DNA of 64,000 nt from Forficula auricularia (Eukaryota; Arthropoda; Insecta; Dermaptera; Forficulidae). The translations under genes and the position numbers were made by a program. Below the pieces are notes generated by a model. The model did no database searches, had not been told where the DNA came from, and saw only the letters and a list, made by a program, of their open reading frames with translations. Positions 28,601-40,600 of the stretch are shown piece after piece. The DNA lies in NCBI GenBank assembly GCA_024734495.1, contig JALMQS010000161.1, positions 618,169-682,168 of the forward strand. Reading direction: 5' to 3'. Positions within the stretch are counted from its first letter, which is position 1. Each line of letters begins with the position of its first letter.

Positions 28601-31600
28601 AACTTTATTACCTGTTACCTGCCAAAGTAACCACAACCCAAACTCTATAGTCGCTGCTCGTTCTTACCTGTATAGGGGACATGCACAGAAAAACTTTCAG
28701 CCTTTATAAAATAACGAAGGTCTGGCAGTCGTGGGCTCTTGATCTATAAGAGTTCAATATGCCGATAGAAAAAGATGTTAAATTTGTATAAACCTTTCAA
28801 TATCCAAATCGGATTCTCCGGAGCTAACGTCGTCCCTTGCTGCGACGCTTCCGGGGCTGCTGGGTGCAGAATCATGTCCATAAGGAGCAGACAAAATCAC
28901 CTGTGGGGCCACATCTTCTGCGGCTGACTATAATTGCACAACAACATCAGAACCATCATTAAATGTTGTTCTAAATACATAATTTACATTTTTGTTATTC
29001 AGCCCATAATAGGTATTAAATACAGGGTGTCTCAAAAAATGCACTAACACCTCGAGTGACGAGAAAAACATGATTTATGAACATAGAGAGAAGTTGAAAG
29101 GTTTCAAGTGCAAATGACAAATGTAATTGAAGAATCATGTTCGAAAATGTTCAAATTGATGACCATCATTTTTCAGATAACGCGAACTAAGGGATTCGTA
29201 AACGTCACCAAACAGGTCATTTGGAATATCGCGACATTGTTTTTCAATTTCCAATTTCAATGCATCAATTGCTCTTAGTTTGATGCAATAAACTCTGTCC
29301 TTGAGGTAGGTATCCTCACAGAAAGAAGTCCATGGGCGGGAAGTCTGGGGAACGCGCAGGATATTCAATGCTACCTCTTCGTCCAATCCATGTGTGTGAA
29401 TAAACTGCATCAAGGTGAGCTCGTACATCGTGATGCTAGTGGGGAGGTGCTTTATCTTTATCTTTTATTGCATCAAAGAAAGAACAATTGATACAGTGAA
29501 ATTGGAAATTGAAAAACAATGTCGCGATATTCCAAATTAATGACCTACGTTTGCAAATCCCTTAGTTCGCGTTATCAGCATTGTCTGGACAATGATGGTC
29601 ATCAATTTGAACATGATTCTTCAATTACATCTGTCATCTGCACTTGAAACCCTTCAACTTCTCTCTATGTTCATAAATCATGTTTCTATCGACATTCGAA
29701 GTGTTAGTACATTTTTTGAGACGCCCAGTATATCAATTTTTCTGAGGAAAAGCTGTTACTTTTAATAATAATAATAATAATAAATAATACTAAGTTTGTT
29801 ACAGGTTCTTCAGGCTTTATAAAGAAACAAACACATTTAAATGACAAAGAGAAACTAAGAGGTTCTCCTCTGCTTGATTCAAATAAACATACATACACAT
29901 ACCATATATCGAGATGATATATCTGTATATATTTATATATATTATTTATTTGTTTGAGACTATAGTTTCGAAGACTTGGTCTTCATCATCAGTCCTTTTT
30001 TAATTATAAATGTGGTTTTTCATGGATTCAAGCTGCCAACCAGTGAAAGAACATCACATTTTCAATATCCATACGATATTGAATCCATGAAAAACAACAT
30101 TTATAATTAAAAAAGACTGATGATGAAGACCAAGTCTTCGAAACTATAGTCTCAAACAAATAAATAATATATATATATACAGATATATCATCTCGATATA
30201 TATGTGTGTATGTTTATTTGAATCAGGCAGAGGACAACCTCTTTGTTTCTCTTTGTGATTCAACAACTCTGCTACTCTCGACAAAACAAAAACTTTTCAA
30301 TTACATTTAAATGATTTATGCTATCTCAAATTAATCCCAAAATGTTTATATAAACCATCACCTTGATCAATTTTTTTGTAAACACTTTGTCATTCAGCTA
30401 TACCGCTATACCATACTTCACTCACATAACATCAATATTTATTTAGAGTAGCGATAGTAATTTCACAAACTCACTAAACACTCTCAACTAATTTGAAAAT
30501 GATTTAACAAAGCCTGGCAATACATTATAAAATTTAATCCAAAAATAAAATCTAAAACTAAAACCTACACATGAATTTTTTATATAAAATTTTTTGGATT
30601 AATTTGATATAGTAAAAGGTGGTAAAGATCTACCACATTTTGAAGAGGTATAAAAAATGAAAAAATTTAACTAGAAAAAAAACTGAATATATTTTTGAAA
30701 AGAATATAAAATATTTTTTTTTTAAATGTGTTTTAAAAATTATATCAGACGAAAAAAGGGAGTCAAAAAGGAAAATTCTAGCCCTTTGGACCAAACTAAA
30801 CCAAATTTTGTATACATATTCTGTGGACCCCCAGAAGGCTAGAAATGCGAAAGATAAACACCCAAAATTGGGGGAGGGTCAAAAATGAAAATTCTAACCC
30901 TTTCGACCCAACTATGTATACAAAATTTGGTTAGTTTTCTAACCTTCTCGAGAGTCCGCAGAATATGTATACAATATTTGGTTGAGTTTGGTCAAAAGGG
31001 CTAAAATTTTCATTTTTGACCCCCCCCCTTCCCTTTTCGTCTGATATAATGTTTAAAACACATTTTAAAAAAATCTATTTTATGTTCTTTTCAAAAATAT
31101 ATTCAGTTTTTTCTAGTTAATTTTTTTCATTTTTTATACCTCTACAAAATGTGGTAGATCTTTATGCCCCACACTATATAACTAATTTGAAAGTGTTTGT
31201 TTCTTTATAGAGTCTGAAGAAGCTTTAATAAAACAACGAAACGTTGATATTGATCGTTTAATACAACACTTAGTATTATTGTTTCTTTTCCTCTGAAAAA
31301 TTGATATATTTAATGTTGGAGAAACGAACGACTGTTCACCTCAGGTCGTCCGAGCAATTGGACAAGCGAGGTGGGTCCCAAGTAATTGCAAATCGAGAGA
31401 AGAGGCTCCATTGAGGGGATGGTCCTAGGGCGGTTCCTTTGCAATGATTCCGTCAGTAAATTGAGAACTCGAACCAGGGCTGGGGTCACCGTGATCTCGA
31501 GGCGATCGCGGGCGTCCAGAAGCCAATAAGTGGCCAAATTGTCCGGCGCTTCGGCCTCCAAGCCAGAATCCACAGACCCCATCGACGTTTCTGAAATTCA

Positions 31601-34600
31601 ATTTATTGGCAAACCAATAAATTAATAGGCTTTGATAAAAATACTCCTGTCAAATGTATGCTCTTATTCAAGGTTTTAATGAAAAAGCAAAGCTCTTGAT
31701 TTAACATAGCCATTAAAGGTATTTTTGGGGGTGGATGCATAAAATTTAAATTTAAATATGTTAATTTAAATCAATAATTTAATCAATAACGTAGAAATAC
31801 AATCAGGCGTTGAGTTATAGTAGACACTAGAGAAGAAGGTGTTGTTATCTCAATAAATTAAAACTATTTCAATGAGAAAAAAAAATACAAAAAAGTAAAA
31901 ATAAAAAAAATCACATGCCATTTCATAATTTGCAAGTTTAATGTATTTATTTACAAAGCAGAATTACTAAAAAAAAGAAGCAAAAATGATTCAAGCTGTT
32001 ATGTATAAACAAGTATGACTCATATACACACCCTAAGCTAACACAGGAATTATTTAACGGGTTATAGTGGTGTTTCACAAAGAGGAAATAAAATTAAAAA
32101 ATTAAAAAATCTTTTAAATTATTTTGGAGATTTTTTTTTATTTATCTCTATACATATTTCGGGCTATGAACCCTTCATCAGGAGGTTTAACAGAAAACTG
32201 AATATAAAATTTTTACATAGTATCGATGTTATTGTAGTACAGGGCGAGTGGAGGGGGGTGAGCCAATGGGCGTTGAAAGAATTGAGTGGTTAGATTTAAA
32301 GGTATGTGGAAGGGAGAAAATGGGTATTGAACAAATTGTCTGGTCAGAGTCAGGTACATTTCAAATAGGATGTCTTTGTTCGAAATTTATTTGTATAGAA
32401 TTCTGGGAATACCTATTAAAGGAATTTGTTTAAGGGTTTTAGACTATATAAATTTAGACAAAAGAAGAGGATATACAAAGTTAATTCGAAGATGAGAAAA
32501 GAGGAACAAATGTTTAGTAAAGAATGAATGAATTTCGGTTAAATTTGGTTTATTAATAGATCAATTATTGTTGATTTAGTGGTTTCTAATTGGTTATTGA
32601 GAATGGGTTCATTGCGGGCGATTGCTTTCTTGATTTCAATGGATTCTAATAAATCTAGTTTGCGTCCTTTTGGGGAGAAATGTAGAATAAGGGGGCTTTC
32701 TTTAGATGGGGAATGATTGTTATCAAATAGATGTTCAGCAAATGCTGAAACGTAACTTAGTGGTTGGGGATTAGGTTTATCACTGTTCAATTGTAGTTGT
32801 TTCAGTGATCTCTTGTGTTCAACAATACGGTTGTTGATGGATCTACCAGTTTGTCCTATGTAAAAAGCTCCACAGTCACATTGTAATTTGTAGACGCCGC
32901 TTTTTTCTTTGGGATCAATTTTATCTATTTTATTGTTTACTAAATAGTAGGCTAAGTTATGTCTATTATAGAGGGCTGGGGTAATATCTAATTTTGAAAA
33001 AGTATTAGTTATGGGGTTGGTGAAATTATTGGTATAAAAAGGAAGTTTTTTGTATATTTTAATGATTGTTGGACTAATGGCTAAACCCTAAGCTAAAGTG
33101 GATCAATTTGAAATTCTAAAAATGAGTTAGTCCCGGATTCATTCTTCTTAAAAATATATTTTTTTCTGGTCCATCTTTCCCAAATCATACAATTAATACT
33201 CATAGTTTCGGGTCTATAGGTATTTCACCTTCGTCTCTAATCCAGCTCCTTCTGAACATTGTCTTCTTTTTAGGATCACAAGAGTAATTTGATTTATATG
33301 GTAAGTGTTTCACTTTCTTGTTACACACTTTTTTGCATTCTGTCCAATCAAAAGAAAGTCGAAAACGAGTCTAAATGAGGAAATTTCTGACCAGGAGTTC
33401 TCAGATCATAACATAATATATTTAATTTTACTTAGAGAAAGTGGTGTAGGTGGTAGGAAACATGATATTAATTAATAAAATAAAGGGAGTGTAGTTTCAC
33501 AGTGAATGAAATAAAAATCAAAGAGGTTTATACAAACTCAATATATTTCGGATTATTAGTCCATCATCAGGAGTTTACAGATTAAAAACTAATTAGTTTA
33601 AATAAATTTAATTTAATATTTATCACTGTATTATGTATAACTATTCGTTTATATTAGTTGGCTAAAATAGAAAATACAAGGGTCTCCAAAATTTTTTGAT
33701 CGTATTTTTACACTAAGAAAAAACTATAGCACGTATCCCACCCTGTCCCAGAAAAAAACCTAATCTGAGAAAAAGTTAAATTTTCTTAGTTTGACAAATT
33801 AGTGATGACACATTGGATGGACACTCGTCGTTTATCTCTAGCTAGAGAAAATATGAATCTCTTGCCATGTGTGCGAAACTCCTAGTATTTTCCAAGATTG
33901 TTATTCAATAAGTGTCTTGATAGATCTTCGATTTTTAATCAATATTTCTTATTATTTAACTAATTTTCTTATTATTTTCTTTCAATATACCTAATCAATA
34001 AAAATAATAAAATTCAAAAAGAAAATATCAATAAATTATAAATAATGTAATCAATAATTTCTTATTTTAATTCTACATGTTTAGAAAATTATTGATTATC
34101 ATTATTATTATTTGTTTAAGAAAAAAATGAATTGACCACCCGACGTGATTCGAACTCGTGTCTCTCTCCTTTAGCTCAAGATCGCCTTTAAAAGTTAATG
34201 TCTAAGTAACTATACTTTAAATAGAAAAAGCCGCGAAAAGGAAAAATGACATTCAATCTAAAGAGCTTTCCTGGCGGGATCATCCGTGGCCTAGTTGGTA
34301 AAGGCGCTCTTCGGCTAAAGGAGAGAGACACAGGCTTCGAATCCCGTCGGGTGCTCAATTCATTTTTCCTTTTAAAAAAAAAATTATAAAATAATTTTCT
34401 AAATATGCAGAATTAACATAAGAAATTATTGATTACATCATTTAACTTTCGCGGCTCAAATTGCTTTAAAAAAAATTCAAACTAAGGTTTAAAAGTTAAT
34501 TTCTCTAAAATAAGAAGATGTTTTTATTAACTTTTGTTTAAGTTATAGCTTGACCGTTTTTATTTTTAGCATATAATGCTAATTTTGCAACAATTTTCAC

Positions 34601-37600
34601 TTCCCCCCCCCATGAGAAATTTCAAAGACGCACCTGCGTTTTAATCCCCTCCTGCAACCCCTGTATAAACAAGTAGAGGTGTTAGTGTTGTGCCTTAAAA
34701 GTCATAGATATTTATACATATATAAATCAAATCATTAGAGCGAAACAGCGAACAATAATAGAAATTCATGCCTTGTTTTTTATCGAACGAACGACGCTTG
34801 ACGAATTTCCGGTTAACTTGAACAGAAATTACATAGATCACATACATTTATATCTACTAGATATGCCTATACATTGACATTCCTTCATAACATCAAATTT
34901 AGAAAATAAAAATTTCGAAATAAAAAAAAATATTGACATTGATTTAAATAAAATATTTAATTTATATGTGATGGTGGAGGGAAATGGGCCCTTATCTTCA
35001 CTCTGGTTGCAATTGAGCTAATATTGCATCTCCTGTTTCTAGAGCAGTGATTTTCACCTTTTTTTTCGTCATGGCACACTTTTAATAATTTAAAAATTTG
35101 ACGGCACACTTACAATAAAATAAATTAATAGAATTTTAATTTGGTTTATTGATTGATTTACCTATAAAATTATCATAGGACATTCTGCATTCTGTAAAAT
35201 GTTGCTACCTATCTCTTTAGTTCAAATGATCAAATAAATATTTGGATTAAATGTAGTGTCCCTTGATAAAGAAATGTAAAAAAAAAATTATCAATTCGGG
35301 ATGGACCGCTGCCTAGCTGTGGCGGCACACTTCAAGAATCACGCGGCACACTAAAGTTCAGCGGCATAGTTGTTAAGAATCACTGTTCTAGAAAAACAAC
35401 TGAACAAAACGCTTTTTGCGGAACTAAAAAATTTCAAAATTGACTGATATAAGTCTGTCAATTTTTGAAATTTTTTATTTATGTTCAGTTGTTTCTTATT
35501 TGAATCATTGAATATTTAGAAATAAAAAACGTATTTTTGAGTTATAGCCGTTTAAATTTTGACAATTTTTAAACAGACAACAATAGGACATTTCTTTAGG
35601 GATACAAACATCGTAAAAAAAAACATCTACTTATCGATACATCGCATAGAAAACATCGATGTATCGTATTATCGATAGTTTTTTTTGTATAAAATAAAAT
35701 ACAATTTAAGTTGTTAATTTTTGATTAGAAGGTTATACATTAATCATGTGACTCTCATAATACTTTTTTTCCAAAACCAGAGCAATTTATTTAGTAACTG
35801 AATTTAAAAATAATAGTTTTGAAAGCCGTTTCCCGGTTAAACGGTTTCTTTGTTGCGTTATTGTTGCTCCAGCCTTAGAAAAGGAATGAACTGATGTTGC
35901 TAATATAGGTAAGTATTTTATTGTAAACTTATACAAACCCGGAAACATACCCTTAATAACTTCTAACTATCTTGGAACTTTGGAACTTAGATGTAAAAAA
36001 CAAACATCATATGGAAAAACATCGATGCATCGATGGTTTGTAATAGTGAACATCGATGTTTCTGAAACATCGATGTATCGTTTGCATCCCTACATTTCTT
36101 CCATTATTACTCTCGCCGGGGGGTGATCCGCAATTGGAAGTAGGTGTACAACTCTTTGGAAGTATTTTGAAAGTACTTGGAAATATTTGGAAGTACTTGG
36201 AAATATTTGGAATTACTTGGAAATATTTGGAAGTACTTGGAGATATTTGGAATTACTTGGAAATATTTGGAATTATTTGGAAAAATTTGGAAATATTTGG
36301 AAGTAGGTACAAGTGGAATATTAGACATATTAGGCCGCGGTTCACCCCTCGATTCTCGCTATTCTATTCCGAATGAAAATTTGCTGTTAAATATGTAATA
36401 ATAAAAAAAAAAACGACTTCAAAAAACTTAAATGCAACAAATAAAATAATAAAAACTCCAAAATAAAATAAAATGCACTAAAAGGTATAAAATAATTATC
36501 TAATTTAGTTACAACTAAACGACGAAATACTAACATGAAATCACTTTTTGAAGTCGGTACCAAACATATATATTATGAATCGCACTCGACGGATCTTACT
36601 TAGTACGTTTGGAGGGTAAGCTCGCTTATATGGTTTGTTTAGCACCGACTTCAAAAAGTGATTTCATGTAATAACTTCTTCGTTTAGTTGTAACTAAATT
36701 ATATAACTATCCTATACCTTTTAGCGCATTTTATTTGAGTTTTTATTATTTTATTTGTTGCATTTAATTTTTTTGAAGTCGGTTTTATTTTTTTTTTATA
36801 AAAATAATTTTTATTTTTCTCTTTTATTAGTGATGTTATTAATATTGTCTTAAGATAATATTTTGTATGGATCTCGTAAAGAAAGCTTCGGGCGAATGAA
36901 TCAGAAAAATGGTAAAAAATCCAATTCATAAATATAGAAATTCTCTCGAAACGTTTGCGGGTTTTAAATGAACGTTTTAAGATTGTTTTTTTTTTATAAA
37001 AGATTTTATTTATTATAATTTCGATTGCTAATAAGAATTGGAGATTTACGTTATTTCGTCATTGATCATATCATTAGAACTTGACCAAATTAATAGGGGA
37101 TTACCCCTAAGGCATTCCCTTTCCAATAAAAAAAGAATCATCGAAATCGGTCCACGTGGCAAAAAGTTCTCGCTGAACATACATAAAATAAATAAATAAA
37201 TAGGTATCTTGACTATCTTGGAGCTATACTGATCCAAACGCAGAAAGAATCATTCAATTCGGTTCATAAACAAAGAAGTTATGCGCAAACAAACATAACA
37301 TAAAAGATCCAATACCAATGAAAAAAAAACGGGATCAATCGGAAACTATACTGAACCCAATGCAAAAAAATCATCAAAATCGGATCAGAATTGGCAAATA
37401 TATCAGGTAACATAGATACAAAAAAAAATTCAGTCGAATTGAGAACCTCCTCCTTTTTGGAAGTCGGTTAAAAATTATACCTATATTTAGCTCACGCTTT
37501 TGCCATTCCTGAAAAAAGAAGATCAGGGAGGGCCCTTTTCCCTGACACCATCACATATTTTGTAAGATATCAACAATTTGAGTTTTTTTTAATGAATTTC

Positions 37601-40600
37601 GAGTTCAAATTAATATTCTATATTTTTATTTCAATCAATGTAATTCAATAAAATAAATTAATGTGCAAAATATTTATAAATCTATGTTACTTAAATTAAA
37701 AAAAATGAAATTATTGGTTGACCTGTCATTTGTGAAATTGTATATTTCTATGTATACGAGATATAGGTAAATCATGCAATATCGATCGAATGTCTCACTC
37801 ACTTTTCTTGTTGAGAAATATGGCCCTTTCATCTCGGCCGACAATCGTTGTCGCTCCACTTGCCGTTATATCGGAGGCCTCTTCTGTGTGGACACTAGGT
37901 TCAGCTGCGCTAGAGTCATCCGAACCACTTGCATCCTCATCGCTGCTATCCCTAATACAAAAATTACAAATTCATTTCTTATAACAACATTATCCATTAC
38001 TTATTGAGAAAACACTTGTCTTAAATATTTCATTGTACGCATCCATAATTAAATATTTAAAAGGATCTTAGGAAGTTGGTCCAGAATTTAAATCAAACGA
38101 AAAGTTTAATTAAATGGGCCAAACGATTAGCGACTTCCTCAGTGGCTGAAATAGTGAAAACAAGACCTTTTATTAATTATTTCATGTTTTTTACAGTAGT
38201 ACAATAGTAGAGGTTAGGTTAGTTTTTACCTCAATTTATAAACTTATTTGTCACCAAGGGCGGATCCGGGAGGGGGGAGGGGCGATCACCCCCCCCCCCA
38301 TAGCAGGCTCGCGTGCCTGGCGGAGTGCAACACGTGCGTCGCACGCAGAGGCCAAAAAACGGCGGCCAAATCGACAGGGAATTTATAACAATTTTTTATT
38401 TATTTTTTTATTTTAATGAACTTAAAATATGAGATATGAAATTTGTAAAAAATTTGAAAAAAAAACATTTATTTTTTTAAAAATTTTAAAATTGAAAATA
38501 AAGTTCTATGTGTGTGGGGGGGGCACGTGCCCCCCCCCCCTGTCATTCGATCGCGACACTCTTTCGAGATAAAAAGTAGATCTTATATACATCGGGCACC
38601 TTATATACATTCTCCCCCCCCCCCCCATAAAAAATTCCTGGATCCGCCCTTGTTTGTCACGTGTTATAACTACAAGAAAAAACATTCCAAAGAGTATTAT
38701 TCAATTTGTTATCAAGACAATATAAAACATTAAAAAAACAATCGTAATTGTTCTTCATTATAATAATTATATAAAAAATCAAAATTGAATAAAACTTTCA
38801 TCAACCATTAAATCTATTTTCAAGATATTTGAAATAAAGCGATTCTTGAAAATAGATTTAATGGTTGATGTAAGATTTTATTCAATTTTGATTTTTTATA
38901 TAATTATTATAACGAAGAACAATTACAATTGTTTTTTTTTTTAATGTTTTACCAGGTGTACGCATATGAAATTGGCCGTATAGGTTATTTTTATTTTGAA
39001 CGAACCATAACCTTATTATTTTTTCATTGCTTTAGCATCTGTCAACAACATTCAGTGTTAAAAATTTAATTTGTACTACAACAACATAAAAAAATTTCCG
39101 TGTTAAAAATGTCCAATTTTGTGCCTACACCATACGATATGCAGACAGAATTAAATTTTTTTGTTATCATTTAAAGAAAAACGCGGCAGAATCTCAACAA
39201 ATGCTTAAAGAAGCTTATGGTAGTCATGCTCTATCATTAACAGCATGCAAAAGATGGGTTTCAACGATAACGATGGGATGACGATGACGATAACGATGAC
39301 GATGGGACCAGAAATGTGTCGTCTATCATGAGCTATTGAAACCTGCTAAAACTGTAAATGCTAAATGCTACCAACAACAATTAATTGATTTGAACCTGTG
39401 CATTGCAGGAAAAACGGCCAGAATATCAAAAAAGGCAACATAAAGTGATTTTCCTTCATGACAATGCTCCTTCACATAAAGTAAAAAAACGGTTCAGGAT
39501 ACGCTGGAAGCACTCAACTGGGAATTGCTACCCCATGCGACTTACTCACCAGACCTGGCTCCTTCCGACTACTATCTGTTTTCGTCAATGGGCCACGCAC
39601 TTAAAGAGCAGCACTTCAAAACTTACGAAGAAGTCCAAAAATGGGTCAATGAATGGTTTTCTTCTAAAGCAGTTTTTTTTTGGAAGGAGATCCACCAATT
39701 GCCAGAAAGGTGGTCAAAATGTGTAGCAAGTGATGGAGAGTACTTTGAATAAAATATTTATTTATTTCCTATTTAAAAAAAAAGTGTTTTATTTTCATAA
39801 AAAAGGCTCATTTCATATGCATACATCTGGAATATTGTCTTGATAACAAATTGAATGATTCGGTGAAGATATTCCTACACTTTGGAATGTTTTTTCTTGT
39901 AGTTATAATACCTGACAAATAATTTTATAAAATGAGGTAAAAACTAACCTAACCTCTACTAATGTACTATTGTAAAAAAAACATGAAATAATTAAGGAGC
40001 TGAATATTAAACTATTTCTTTTTAAAAAATTAAATTTATATTAAAAAAAATATATTATCTCAAAAATATTTTAATTTTGATAATTCATGATTAAATTTAT
40101 GGGTTTTCAATTAAAAGTAACAATACAAATGCTGATTGAACCGGAAGCTATTATATTAAAATTAACAAAATAAAATCCACAAAAGTAGTGCAGGTATTTA
40201 GAAAGAAAAAATTATTACCCTGTAAATAAATGTCCAATTGCTCCGGCAAGTTTTTCTAGAAGACCTTCTTCATTTTCCGAATCAGAATCATCAGGATATC
40301 CAACTAGACTATTCAGATCTAAAATACAAAAAATAAATAAATAAAAATATCCAAAACATAATTTATTAATTATTACTATTATAATAGTACCTGGCCACCG
40401 AGCGATGCTCGGTAACTTTTTCCACGCCCACTGGACTCACCCCCGAAACGCCACCTCCACCCCCAGACCCCCGTTCCTACCCCAACCCCAAACCCCCGAA
40501 ACTCTGTCCCACTCCCACCACTACCTCCACCCCTTCCGTAACCTCCACCTCCACCCCCACACCCGTCTCCCGCTCCCACACTCAGTTTTTGCATTTCTAA

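Larger units (their letters stand above)
29870..30250. repeat. Inverted repeat carrying two strong hammerhead motifs
   Basis: Arms about 29870-30047 and 30069-30250, each running from AAATAAACATACATACACAT through the ribozyme core to CATGGATTCA-like text. Confidence 0.85.
32145..33085 (-). mobile_element. Penelope-like element 3' part: GIY-YIG endonuclease plus hammerhead
   Basis: Groups the endonuclease fragment at 32542-33085 and the ribozyme motif at 32145-32190 on the same strand. Penelope-like elements are known to combine a GIY-YIG endonuclease with hammerheads in their terminal repeats. The reverse transcriptase is missing. Confidence 0.7.
38164..40000. mobile_element. Inverted-repeat element hosting three later insertions
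   Basis: Outer arms: 38164-38254 plus 38653-38730 on the left; 39836-40000 on the right (TGTTTTTTCTTGTAGTTATA, GAGGTTAGGTTAGTTTTTAC). Inside lie the hAT MITE 38255-38652, a foldback at about 38731-38950 and a mariner copy. Confidence 0.8.

Noticed and set aside
32248..32433. A 61-codon plus-strand frame near the Penelope-like fragment
   Set aside because: No family resemblance; it lies in the element's untranslated 3' part on the opposite strand.
34280..34360. A functional tRNA gene
   Set aside because: A- and B-boxes are present but the acceptor stem does not close and a mirrored copy exists, so a SINE is more likely.
36056..36398. Several overlapping frames rich in YLE, IFG and WKYLE
   Set aside because: They translate the 20-bp minisatellite on both strands.
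38085..38150. A hammerhead related to the 10.5-kb pair
   Set aside because: GAAA is lost (ACGATTAGCG instead of ACGTTTCATC), so it is only a decayed copy.
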